A DNA stretch of 13,219 nt from Candidatus Sulfopaludibacter sp. SbA3 (GCA_945865705.1 CAMBEY010000050.1:1-13219), one strand, 5' to 3'. Positions 5,777 to 12,931 are shown, numbered from the stretch's first letter. Program-made: numbers and translations. The notes: generated from the letters alone by a model not told the origin.

Positions 5777-7864
5777 CTACCCAGCGGATCGAATGCGCGC
5801 GCCGGTTCGGGATTCGAGCGCGGCCACAATCTTTGCGCTGGCGTCGGCCAACTCGGCCTCCGTGAAAGTTCCCTGGGCACTCTGAAGCGTTACGCGCAAT
5901 AGCAGGCTGTAACTTTTTTTTGCGCGAAGGCTTTCGTCCTGGAAGGTCTCGACGGCGCAAATGCTCTCCACTCCCGTGATCCCAGCCGCCAGCACGGCGG
6001 CACGAACGGCTTCATAGGTGGTTTCATCGGAGAGCGTGAGCGAAAAGTCGCGCTCAACTTCCGGGAAGCGCGAAATGGGTTTCACTTGCGGTGGTTGCAA
6101 TGCCAGCGCATACAGCGCATCCAGGCTGACCTCGGCCAAAAAGACTGCCTGGCGAAATTTCCGCAGTTCCATCTCGGCGGAAGAAATCTGTCCGAACCGC
6201 GCGATAAACTTACCGCCCACTGTTAGCCGGGCGGCGTGCCTGGCGCGATAATAATCAGGAAGCTCCCGGCTGTCGAGGCTGATTTCTCCTAACGCGAACA
6301 ACTCGGCGAGCTGCGCGACATCACCCTTCATATCGAAGAAATCAAAGCTTCTCCCCGCCGCGCCAACCCGGTCGGGCTCGCGTCCGCCGGTCGCTGCCAG
6401 GCACAGCATCGCGGATTCGGCGCAACCGTCCGATCTTCGCTCGTATGTCTTGCCTATCTCAAACAAGCGCACATGGCGCTGTCCGCGATTCATATTCCAT
6501 TCGACGGCCTCAAGCAAGCCGGAAACCATGCTCGTGCGCAGCACCGCGGATTCCTCGCTCAGTGGGTTGGACAGCGCCACGGGAGTTGCGGCGCTGTAGC
6601 GCAGCGCGGCTCGATTCACCATCACCGCCGAAATGGTCTCGTCGTAACCGAGCGCCAGCACGCGCTCGACGACGCGGTCCTCCTTGCGGGCATGAAGTGT
6701 GCGGTGTGACGCATAACCAGAGGAGGCAGGGAGGCGCACGGGAAATTTGTCAAAACCATGATGCCGTGCGATCTCCTCCACGAAATCGATTTCACGCGAG
6801 ATGTCCACGCGATGCGACGGGACCGTGCAAGTCCATGCGGTATGGCCGATGCGGCCCTTTTCGCGCGGCGAAAATCCAAGAGGAGCCAGTATCCGCATGA
6901 CGTCGGCGGAAGGCAAGTCCATGCCGAGATGACGCGCGATCTCCGCGCGCCGCAATATCACAATGGGCCGCGCCGTTGGCTTGGGATAGGCATCGAGTGA
7001 TGCGGGATCGATCTCGCCGCCGGCGAGCGTCTGGATTAACTCGGCGCACGTGCTGGCGGCCGGCAGCGTCGCGGCAATGTCCGCGCCGCGCTCGAAGCGG
7101 TGCGAGGCCTCCGTGCGCATTCCCAGGGCTTTCGCGGTGCGCCGGATGGTGGATGGGTCAAACCATGCGGCCTCAATCAACACATTGCGTGTGGTGCTGG
7201 TGATCTCACTCGACTCGCCGCCCATGATTCCGGCCAGCGCCACGGCGTTCTTCGCGTCGGCGATCACCAGATCGGGAGGAGTCAGCACTCGCTCGATGCC
7301 ATCGAGCGTTTTCAGCTTCTCGCCATCGCGCGCGTTGCGTACGATGATGCGCCCGCCCTGCAGCCGATCCAGATCAAATGCGTGCAGAGGGTGGCCATAG
7401 GCCAGCAAAACGTAGTTGGTCGCGTCGGCAATATTGTTGATGGCGCGCAGGCCGCACAGTTCCAGCCGCTGGCGCAGCCAGTCCTGTGAAGGCTTCACTG
7501 TAACGTCGCGTAGGATGCGCGCGGAGTAGCGCGGACAAAGGTCTGTGGCTTTGATCTCCACCACGCCGTCCTTGCGGCTGCCGCGCGCGCGAGGCTTTGT
7601 ATCGTGCAAAGGGGCGGGTGGCTGGGGCGCTCCAAACGCTGGTTTCAGCGAAACTCCATAGCGCGCGGCCAGCTCCCGGGCGATGCCATAGTGGTTCAGC
7701 GCGTCGGGACGGTTGGTGGTGATGTCCAGCTCGAAGATGGTTTCGCCCTGCTCGTGCGTCAGCGCATCCACGGCGAATCCGAGCATGGTCAGGTCATGCG
7801 CAATCTGGCGAGGCTCGGCATCGAGCGCAACGAATTCTTTTAGCCAGGAAAGAAGTATTTTCAT
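5777..7864 (-). CDS. pheT: Phenylalanine-tRNA ligase β subunit, without B2 domain
   Basis: A 695-residue β subunit of the (αβ)2 synthetase that charges tRNA-Phe; it carries the editing site and the anticodon-binding domain. Visible in order: N-terminal B1 'MKILLSWLKEFVAL' to about 35; 'FELDITTNRPDALNHYGIAR' (44-63); B3/B4 editing domain (about 103-275, 'NNIADATNYVLLAYGHPLHAFD', 'AGIMGGESSE'); B5 (about 298-375, 'VPSHRVDISREIDFVEEIAR'); catalytic-like core (about 390-570); FDX-ACB domain (about 598-693, 'SRFPEVERDFSL'). The EMAPII-like B2 OB-fold, normally about 110 residues between B1 and the 'TPNR' segment, is absent, which explains a length below the usual 790-800. Start ATG 7864, 7 nt after the pheS stop; a longer frame to 8011 would overlap pheS and is not credible. 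Confidence 0.96.
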   Translation of the reverse strand: MKILLSWLKEFVALDAEPRQIAHDLTMLGFAVDALTHEQGETIFELDITTNRPDALNHYGIARELAARYGVSLKPAFGAPQPPAPLHDTKPRARGSRKDGVVEIKATDLCPRYSARILRDVTVKPSQDWLRQRLELCGLRAINNIADATNYVLLAYGHPLHAFDLDRLQGGRIIVRNARDGEKLKTLDGIERVLTPPDLVIADAKNAVALAGIMGGESSEITSTTRNVLIEAAWFDPSTIRRTAKALGMRTEASHRFERGADIAATLPAASTCAELIQTLAGGEIDPASLDAYPKPTARPIVILRRAEIARHLGMDLPSADVMRILAPLGFSPREKGRIGHTAWTCTVPSHRVDISREIDFVEEIARHHGFDKFPVRLPASSGYASHRTLHARKEDRVVERVLALGYDETISAVMVNRAALRYSAATPVALSNPLSEESAVLRTSMVSGLLEAVEWNMNRGQRHVRLFEIGKTYERRSDGCAESAMLCLAATGGREPDRVGAAGRSFDFFDMKGDVAQLAELFALGEISLDSRELPDYYRARHAARLTVGGKFIARFGQISSAEMELRKFRQAVFLAEVSLDALYALALQPPQVKPISRFPEVERDFSLTLSDETTYEAVRAAVLAAGITGVESICAVETFQDESLRAKKSYSLLLRVTLQSAQGTFTEAELADASAKIVAALESRTGARIRSAG

Positions 7865-7871
7865 TTGCCAA

Positions 7872-9083
7872 TTACCGGAACTGGTGCAGAAAACGAATGT
7901 CGCCGTGATAGAACTGCTGAATGTCCTGCACGCCGTACTTGAGCATGGCCAGCCGCTCGACGCCCATGCCGAAGGCGAAGCCCGAGTACTGCGACGCATC
8001 ATATTGCACAAAATTAAATAGCGCCGGGTCCACCATGCCGCAGCCCAGCAGCTCGATCCATCCCGACCCTTTGCACACGCGGCAGCCAGCCTGCGCGCAG
8101 AACAGGCAGGAGATGTCCACCTCCGCGCTCGGCTCGGTGAACGGGAAGAAGCTGGGGCGAAAGCGCGTCTGCACGGAGAGGCCGAAGAACGACTTTAGAA
8201 AATAGTCGAGCGTGCCTTTGAGATCCGCGAAGGTGATGTGCGTATCGACAGCCAGCCCCTCGACCTGATGGAACATGGGCGAGTGCGTGGCGTCGGGCGC
8301 GTCGCGACGATAAACGCGACCGGGCACGATGATGCGCAGCGGCGGCGACTGCTTCTCCATGGTGCGAATCTGCACGGGCGAAGTATGCGTGCGCAGCACG
8401 GTCTCCGGCGTGATGTAGAACGTATCCTGATCGTCGCGCGAAGGATGATGCTCGGGAATATTCAACGCTTCGAAGTTGAAGTAAGTCGATTCAATCTCGG
8501 GGCCGTCCTCGACCGAGTAGCCGAGCGAAGTGAAAATCTCCACCATGTCGTTGATGACCTGGCGCAGCGGATGGCGCACGCCCGCCGGACGATGCGTGCC
8601 GGGCAGCGTGATGTCAAGAAAAGGCGAAGGTACATAACTAAGTTGTTGCTGCGCCGCACTGTTCTGAGTGGCAGCCCAGTCTGATTGGGGGAGCGGCATT
8701 TGCCGGCCCTGTGAGTTTTCTTCCGCAATCGCCCCAAGTTGGAGTTGCTTAGCGACACCGGCAATTTGTTCTTCCGCCATCTGGCGCAGCGCATTGGTGC
8801 GCTGGCCGATGATGCGTTTCAACTCGCCGGGGGCATTCTTGAGCCAGCCATCGGTGATGGAGCGAATGATGCCTTGCTTGCGACCGAGCCAGCGGACGCG
8901 CAGCGCCTCAATGGCATCAGCGGTTCCAGCGGAGTCTTGCAACGCGCCGACTTCGCTGGCTAGTCCGGCATCGAGCCGCGTAAATACGGCTTCGAGCGCG
9001 GCGGCATCCGTGATGCCCAGCTCGTCGAGCGAGCGAGCTGCCAAGTCCGCCAAGTCAAGCTGTGAGCCGTCGATAGGAGTCAT
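7872..9083 (-). CDS. pheS: Phenylalanine-tRNA ligase α subunit
   Basis: A 403-residue catalytic α subunit of phenylalanyl-tRNA synthetase. An N-terminal helical arm (about 1-115, 'VRWLGRKQGIIRSI') precedes the class-II core: motif 1 'HPLRQVINDMVEIFTSLGY' (171-189), motif 2 'GRVYRRDAPDATHSPMFHQV' (255-274) and motif 3 'GMGVERLAML' (372-381). 'CLFCAQAGCRVCKGSGW' gives a C-x2-C-x4-C-x2-C set (C326, C329, C334, C337), a zinc-knuckle-like insert seen in many bacterial PheS. The linker 116-153 is unusually long and Gln/Ser/Pro-rich, which puts the protein above the common 330-350. Start ATG 9083 has no clear Shine-Dalgarno. pheT follows after 7 nt, so the two are surely co-transcribed. Two perfect hairpins lie upstream. 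Confidence 0.97.
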   Translation of the reverse strand: MTPIDGSQLDLADLAARSLDELGITDAAALEAVFTRLDAGLASEVGALQDSAGTADAIEALRVRWLGRKQGIIRSITDGWLKNAPGELKRIIGQRTNALRQMAEEQIAGVAKQLQLGAIAEENSQGRQMPLPQSDWAATQNSAAQQQLSYVPSPFLDITLPGTHRPAGVRHPLRQVINDMVEIFTSLGYSVEDGPEIESTYFNFEALNIPEHHPSRDDQDTFYITPETVLRTHTSPVQIRTMEKQSPPLRIIVPGRVYRRDAPDATHSPMFHQVEGLAVDTHITFADLKGTLDYFLKSFFGLSVQTRFRPSFFPFTEPSAEVDISCLFCAQAGCRVCKGSGWIELLGCGMVDPALFNFVQYDASQYSGFAFGMGVERLAMLKYGVQDIQQFYHGDIRFLHQFR

Positions 9084-9117
9084 GGAATACGCGCGCTAAT
9101 TGTTGCCGGGAATGAAA

Positions 9118-9146
9118 ATGCGGCGGGAGGTGATCTCCCGCCGCAT
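9118..9146 (-). terminator. Perfect 12-bp GC-rich hairpin between rplT and pheS
   Basis: ATGCGGCGGGAG (9118-9129) and CTCCCGCCGCAT (9135-9146) pair without mismatch over a 5-nt loop. On the minus strand the stem is followed by TTTCATT, a short U-run, so it can act as a terminator or attenuator after the infC-rpmI-rplT transcript, 34 nt before the pheS start. On the plus strand no T-run follows. Confidence 0.6.
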
Positions 9147-9170
9147 GACAAAATCGTTACAAGCAAGATC

Positions 9171-9197
9171 CCACGGTGAGAACATCTCTCACCGTGG
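9171..9197. promoter_or_regulatory. Second perfect hairpin (11 bp) between rplT and pheS
   Basis: CCACGGTGAGA (9171-9181) and TCTCACCGTGG (9187-9197) pair perfectly over a 5-nt loop. It lies 12 nt after the rplT stop and 24 nt before the other hairpin in transcript order. No U-run follows on either strand, so it is more likely an RNA-stability, processing or protein-binding structure than a terminator. Confidence 0.5.
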
Positions 9198-9209
9198 CTA
9201 CCAAGGCGA

Positions 9210-9569
9210 CTAGGCGGCGAGCGCTTGCTTGGCCTGCGCGACCAGATTGGTGAACCCCGGCGCGTCCTTCACCGCGATGTCGGCCAGTATCTTGCGATCC
9301 AGCTCAATGCCGGCCAGCTTCAATCCGTGAATGAACTTGTTGTAGGACATCTCATGGGCCTTGGTGGCGGCGCCGATGCGGATGATCCACAGGCTGCGGA
9401 AGGTGCGCTTCTTGGCGCGGCGATCGCGGAAGGCAAACGACAGTGCACGATCCACCGCCTCTTTCGCCGAGCGATGCAGCTTGCTCTTTGTTAGGAAATA
9501 TCCCTTGGCGCGTCCCAGGATTTTCTTGCGGCGCGCAATTCGTTTGGTACCTCTTTTAACTCTCGGCAC
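9210..9569 (-). CDS. rplT: Large-subunit ribosomal protein L20
   Basis: A 119-residue L20, of normal length. The basic N-terminal tail 'MPRVKRGTKRIARRKKILGR' and the globular part 'RTFRSLWIIRIGAATKAHEM' then 'SYNKFIHGLKLAGIELDRKI' are hallmark sequences. L20 binds 23S rRNA early in 50S assembly and in several bacteria represses its own infC-rpmI-rplT operon by binding the mRNA. Start: GTG 9569, preceded by AAAGGGAG about 10 nt upstream and set by the family N-terminus. It follows rpmI after an unusually long 132-nt spacer that contains a repeat remnant. Confidence 0.98.
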   Translation of the reverse strand: MPRVKRGTKRIARRKKILGRAKGYFLTKSKLHRSAKEAVDRALSFAFRDRRAKKRTFRSLWIIRIGAATKAHEMSYNKFIHGLKLAGIELDRKILADIAVKDAPGFTNLVAQAKQALAA

Positions 9570-9622
9570 GGTAGTAAATCTCCCTTTCTAATCTTGATGG
9601 TCCGACGGACGTTTCGCGTCTG

Positions 9623-9656
9623 AAAAGCGGATTCCTCGCTGCGCTCGGAATGACAA
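9623..9656. repeat. Repeat element remnant, copy 3, in the rpmI-rplT spacer
   Basis: AAAAGCGGATTCCTCG followed by CGCTCGGAATGAC matches the right half of copy 1 (AAAAGCAGGTTCCTCG...CTCGGAATGAC) with few changes; the left half is missing. Read on the minus strand it begins GTCATTCCGAGCGCAGCGAGG, the family consensus. It sits inside a ribosomal-protein operon in the 132-nt gap between rpmI and rplT. Confidence 0.6.
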
Positions 9657-9701
9657 TTAAACACGCGAAATGACAACCGAAAAAACTTGTTCAGCCAGCG
9701 C

Positions 9702-9899
9702 CTAAGCGTATGGAAGCATCATCGCGATTCGGGCATGATCCGTCTTGTCCGTAATGGCGTTTTTGCCCAGCTTGCGTTTGCGCTTACGGTCCTTGGACGT
9801 CAGGATGTGGCGCGCGAAGGCGTGGCCGCGCTTGAATTTTCCGCTGGCGGTAATTTTGAAGCGCTTGGCGGCGCCGCGATGGGTCTTGAGCTTTGGCAC
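9702..9899 (-). CDS. rpmI: Large-subunit ribosomal protein L35
   Basis: A 65-residue L35, basic throughout, with the family opening 'PKLKTHRGAAKRFKITASGK', 'RGHAFARHILTSKDRKRKR' in the middle and 'DHARIAMMLPYA' at the end. Start: GTG 9899, with GGAGG 6 nt upstream. An ATG seven codons further up (9920) would add residues not found in L35 and would put the ribosome binding site inside the gene, so it is rejected. It follows infC by 57 nt in the universal infC-rpmI-rplT order. Confidence 0.97.
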   Translation of the reverse strand: MPKLKTHRGAAKRFKITASGKFKRGHAFARHILTSKDRKRKRKLGKNAITDKTDHARIAMMLPYA

Positions 9900-9956
9900 T
9901 GAAATCCTCCATGAATTCACCAGCGCGGCGCAAGGCGGCGGCTGGCGGAAACTGCG

Positions 9957-10475
9957 CTATGACGTCTTCTTTGGCGCGAAGATGGCGATGAGCGACCGGC
10001 CTTCCATGCGCGGCTGGTACTCGACGATCCCCGCGTCGCCAACTTCTTCAATCAATTTCTTCATCATCCTGTGACCGATCTCGGAGTGCGAAATCTCGCG
10101 ACCCCGATAGAACACCACGGCCTTCACTTTGTCGCCATCCTTGAGGAACTGGATGATGTGGTTTCTCTTGAACGCATAATCATGGTCGTCGGTGTTGGGC
10201 GAAAACTTAACTTCCTTGACGACGATCACTTTCTGATTCTTGCGCGCTTCGTGCGCGCGCTTGTTCTGCTGATAAATATACTTGCCGTAGTCCATGATCT
10301 TGCAGACTGGCGGCACGGCGGTGGGCGATATCTCCACCAAATCCAAACTTTGCGTGCGTGCGATCTTGATGGCCTCAAACGGCGCCATCACGCCCAACTG
10401 AGTTCCTGCATCGTCAATGACGCGAATCTCGCGCGCGCGAATGCGTTCATTCACTCTGATACTTGGAGCCGCGAT
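9957..10475 (-). CDS. infC: Translation initiation factor IF-3, probable AUC start
   Basis: IF3 binds the 30S subunit, prevents premature 50S joining and checks the start codon and initiator tRNA. The N-domain (to about residue 82, 'INERIRAREIRVID'-type segment, 'VPPVCKIMDYGKYIYQQ'), the lysine-rich linker and the C-domain ('KEVKFSPNTDDHDY', 'GREISHSEIGHRMM') are complete. Start choice: the first ordinary codon is GTG 10454, but it lacks a Shine-Dalgarno and removes the residues that normally precede 'VNERIRARE'. Seven codons upstream in frame, AUC at 10475-10473 lies 5 nt after a perfect AGGAGG (10486-10481), giving 172 residues beginning (M)AAPSIRVNERIRARE. Non-AUG starts (AUU in enterics, AUC in Myxococcus) are known for infC and make it self-regulating. 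First gene of the infC-rpmI-rplT unit. Confidence 0.95.
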   Translation of the reverse strand: MAAPSIRVNERIRAREIRVIDDAGTQLGVMAPFEAIKIARTQSLDLVEISPTAVPPVCKIMDYGKYIYQQNKRAHEARKNQKVIVVKEVKFSPNTDDHDYAFKRNHIIQFLKDGDKVKAVVFYRGREISHSEIGHRMMKKLIEEVGDAGIVEYQPRMEGRSLIAIFAPKKTS

Positions 10476-10614
10476 ACGTTCCTCCTGAGCGAGCTGTGCA
10501 ACTTCACTCTTAACAAACTCTTAGCAAACTATTAACAACAGCTCGGCCACATGCATTCACTAGACAGAACAAATTCGAGGGCCGCCAAGGTGCGACGAAA
10601 CCGTCGAATGGCAA
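10476..10614 (-). promoter_or_regulatory. infC 5' leader with hairpin and AGGAGG
   Basis: About 140 nt of untranslated leader between the predicted start point and AUC 10475. Just inside the 5' end CGACG/CGTCG form a hairpin over 4 nt (10593-10606), extended by GCCA (10612-10609) with TGGC (10587-10584) across an internal loop. An AT-rich middle leads to the AGGAGG at 10481-10486. Leaders of this operon are targets of L20 control in other bacteria; whether this one is cannot be read from sequence alone. Confidence 0.45.
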
Positions 10615-10620
10615 AGGGGC

Positions 10621-10626
10621 ATTATA
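10621..10626 (-). promoter_or_regulatory. Extended -10 promoter for infC-rpmI-rplT
   Basis: The minus strand reads TGTGCTATAAT, a perfect TATAAT with an upstream TGn extension, right after the thrS stop (10645-10647). No good -35 lies at 17 nt, as is common for extended -10 promoters. It gives infC its own promoter apart from thrS read-through. Confidence 0.55.
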
Positions 10627-10644
10627 GCACAGATTGCAAGCGGT

Positions 10645-12705
10645 TTACTCTTCCACCGTTCTGGAGTTCACCGCATGAAGCGCCCGCTTGAGGAAATCGT
10701 CGAGACTGAGCGATCCTTCGTCGCCCTTCCTGCGTGTGCGCAGGCTCACCGTTCCCTCGGCGGATTCCTTGTCGCCGACCACCACCATGTAGGGCGCTTT
10801 GCTCAACTGCGCCTCGCGAATCTTCAGTCCGATCTTCTCGTTGCGGTCGTCCACATCCACCCGCAGCCGCTCCGCGCGAAGGCGCTCCGCCACTTTCGCC
10901 GCATACTCATGATGCTTCTGGCTGATGGGCAGCAGCTTGATTTGTACCGGCGACAGCCAGACAGGAAAGGCCCCGCCGAAATGCTCGATCAGCACGCCGC
11001 AGAATCGCTCCATTGAGCCGAACGGCGCGCGGTGGATCATCACCGGGCGATGCAGTTGATTGTCGCTGCCCACATAGCCGAGATTGAACCGCTCCGGCAA
11101 ATTGTAATCCACCTGCACCGTGCCGAGTTGCCACTCGCGACCGATGACATCCTTGACGACAAAGTCAATCTTCGGGCCGTAGAATGCCGCTTCGCCCGGC
11201 TCCGCACTCAATGGAATTCCCAGCGTCGCCGCGGCCTGTCGGCAGGCTTCCTCGGCCTTGTCCCAGTTCGCCGGGCTGCCCACGTACTTCGACGAGTCGG
11301 GGTCGCGCAAGCCCACGCGCACACGATAGTCTTTCATGCCCAGCGTGTTGAAAATAATCTTCACCAGCGCGAGGCAGCCGTTCAGCTCGGCCTGCAACTG
11401 GTCCTCGGTGCAGAACAGATGCGCGTCGTCCTGCGTGAAGCCGCGCACGCGCACCATGCCGTTCAACTCGCCCGACTGCTCCCAGCGATAGACCGTGCCG
11501 AACTCGGCGAGACGGATGGGTAGGTCGCGGTAGGAGTAGCGCTGACTGGCGAAGATGCGGATATGGTGCGGGCAGTTCATCGGCTTCAGCAGATAGCCGT
11601 CAATCTCGCCCTTTTCCAGACGGCTGACCAGTTCACCGCACGAAACATTTTCCTTCGCCAGTGCGGCGAGGGTATCGCGCTCGACGAATGGCGGGTACTG
11701 CGAGTCGGCATAATAAGGATAATGTCCGCTGGTGCGATAAAGATCGAGCTTGCCGATCTGCGGCGTGAAGACCTGCGAGTAGCCCTGCTTGCGCAGCTCT
11801 TCGGTGATGAACGTCTGCAACTCCTGGCGGATGACCGCGCCTGCCGGCGTCCACAGAATCAGGCCGGGGCCGACCATTTCGTCGAGGACGAACAGGCCCA
11901 GCTTCTTGCCGATCACGCGATGGTCGCGCTCGCGCGCGGCGTCGAGGCGCGTCAGATGCGCGTCCAGTTCCGCTTTGCTGTAAAACGCCGTGCCGTAGAC
12001 GCGCGTCAGCCGGTCGGAAGTTTCGTCGCCGTGCCAGAAGCTCGATGCCAGCGACATCACCTTGAAGGCGCGTATGCGTCCCGTTGATGGCAGGTGCGGC
12101 CCGGCGCACAAGTCTTCCCAATTTTTCCCAGGCTCGCCGGTGGCGTAGAACGAGAGCGGCGGCTTGGCCTGACCTTCTCCAGCAGCGGCCAGCGCGCGCG
12201 TGGCGTTGTCCACTTTGTATTTGTTGCCTTCGGATTGCAGGCGCGTCATGGCGTCCGTCTCGGCCACTTCGTAGCGCGCGATGGGGCGGTCGGCGGCGAC
12301 GATCTCGCCCATGCGCTTCTCGATCTCCTCGAAGTCATTCGACGAGAGCGACGAGCCGTCGGGAAAGTGGATGTCGTAGAAATAGCCGTCGTCGGTGGGC
12401 GGGCCATAGACCAGTTCCGCTTTCGGATGCAGTTGCTGAATGGCCTCGGCCATCACGTGCGCGGCGGAGTGGCGCAGCAGGAACAGCGCGTCGGCGGAAA
12501 CCTCGCCGGTGCGCGACTTCTCGGTAACGAAGCTGGCCGTGCAGTCGCGGTCAATCACCGTGGCCAAGTCGCGCAACACGCCGTTGAGCTTTACGCCCAC
12601 GCTGCTCTTGGCCAGGCCCGGGCCGATGTCCGCCGCCACTTTGCCGGCCGGCACCGGCTGGTCATAAATTTTTGTCGAGCCATCCGGCAACGTAACTACA
12701 GGCAC
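10645..12705 (-). CDS. thrS: Threonine-tRNA ligase
   Basis: A 686-residue class-II synthetase charging tRNA-Thr. Order: TGS domain (about 1-62, 'VTLPDGSTKIYD'); editing domain (about 70-255) with catalytic H79 and H83 ('RHSAAHVMAEA') and C200-x3-H204 ('CAGPHLPSTG') for clearing mischarged serine; catalytic core with zinc ligands C378 ('MNCPHH'), H429 ('TQDDAHLF') and H558 ('IHRAPFGSMERF'), motif 2 'RLAEFGTVYRWEQSGEL' (398-414); anticodon-binding domain (about 585-680). It is some 40 residues longer than the typical 640, largely from an insert at about 336-370 between 'SGHYPYYADSQYP' and 'YLLKPMNCPHH'. Start GTG 12705, with GAGGT 7 nt upstream. It is the first gene of the translation block; its 226-nt upstream spacer holds two palindromes. 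Confidence 0.97.
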   Translation of the reverse strand: MPVVTLPDGSTKIYDQPVPAGKVAADIGPGLAKSSVGVKLNGVLRDLATVIDRDCTASFVTEKSRTGEVSADALFLLRHSAAHVMAEAIQQLHPKAELVYGPPTDDGYFYDIHFPDGSSLSSNDFEEIEKRMGEIVAADRPIARYEVAETDAMTRLQSEGNKYKVDNATRALAAAGEGQAKPPLSFYATGEPGKNWEDLCAGPHLPSTGRIRAFKVMSLASSFWHGDETSDRLTRVYGTAFYSKAELDAHLTRLDAARERDHRVIGKKLGLFVLDEMVGPGLILWTPAGAVIRQELQTFITEELRKQGYSQVFTPQIGKLDLYRTSGHYPYYADSQYPPFVERDTLAALAKENVSCGELVSRLEKGEIDGYLLKPMNCPHHIRIFASQRYSYRDLPIRLAEFGTVYRWEQSGELNGMVRVRGFTQDDAHLFCTEDQLQAELNGCLALVKIIFNTLGMKDYRVRVGLRDPDSSKYVGSPANWDKAEEACRQAAATLGIPLSAEPGEAAFYGPKIDFVVKDVIGREWQLGTVQVDYNLPERFNLGYVGSDNQLHRPVMIHRAPFGSMERFCGVLIEHFGGAFPVWLSPVQIKLLPISQKHHEYAAKVAERLRAERLRVDVDDRNEKIGLKIREAQLSKAPYMVVVGDKESAEGTVSLRTRRKGDEGSLSLDDFLKRALHAVNSRTVEE

Positions 12706-12756
12706 AGTCTTACCTCGCTCGTCCGCCCCGCGTACAACTCTAACGCTATATGTTCC

Positions 12757-12820
12757 AACAGGCCCAAAGGGGATTCTTGATTTTTGCAGGTTATGGGAAA
12801 TGAATCAAGTCGGGCCTGTT
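12757..12820 (-). promoter_or_regulatory. Nested inverted repeat in the thrS upstream region
   Basis: AACAGGCCC (12757-12765) pairs with GGGCCTGTT (12812-12820), 9 of 9. Inside it CTTGATT (12776-12782) pairs with AATCAAG (12803-12809), 7 of 7. The structure lies 52-115 nt before the thrS start. It may be part of a thrS leader RNA or an operator. No T-box sequence elements are visible and no U-run follows, so it is not called a terminator or T-box. Confidence 0.45.
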
Positions 12821-12850
12821 TGTCGGTGAGTTCTACTGTCTGTTGCCGCA

Positions 12851-12926
12851 TGCCTCTGTGTACCTCTGCGTCCTCTGTGGTTCAGATTTTTCTTAACCGC
12901 AGAGGACACAGAGGTACGCGGAGGTA
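12851..12926. repeat. 30-bp imperfect palindrome with 10-nt internal period
   Basis: Arms 12853-12882 and 12895-12924 differ at four positions; three are G·U-compatible in a minus- or plus-strand RNA, so the hairpin is nearly perfect, with a 12-nt T-rich loop. Each arm is built from about three units of CCTCTGNGT(A/C). This CCTCTGTG/CACAGAGG type recurs between genes of many unrelated bacteria. It ends 5 nt before the stop codon of the right-edge gene and could act as its terminator. Confidence 0.75.
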
Positions 12927-12931
12927 CAGAC

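Noticed and set aside
7865..8011. N-terminal extension of pheT by 49 codons
   Set aside because: It would lie in the pheS coding end in another frame; the family N-terminus 'MKILLSWLKE' begins at 7864.
9900..9920. Upstream ATG for rpmI
   Set aside because: L35 begins at 'PKLKTHRG'; GTG 9899 has GGAGG at 6 nt and the extra residues are not in the family.
12094..12780. Plus-strand frame of 228 codons opposite the 5' part of thrS
   Set aside because: It is antisense to the conserved TGS and editing domains and shows no recognisable protein features.
12853..12924. CRISPR-like short repeats
   Set aside because: The units are about 10 nt, continuous without spacers, and form one palindrome; no cas genes.
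12706..12931. T-box riboswitch before thrS
   Set aside because: No T-box core sequence, no specifier loop or terminator/antiterminator pair could be found; only simple palindromes.
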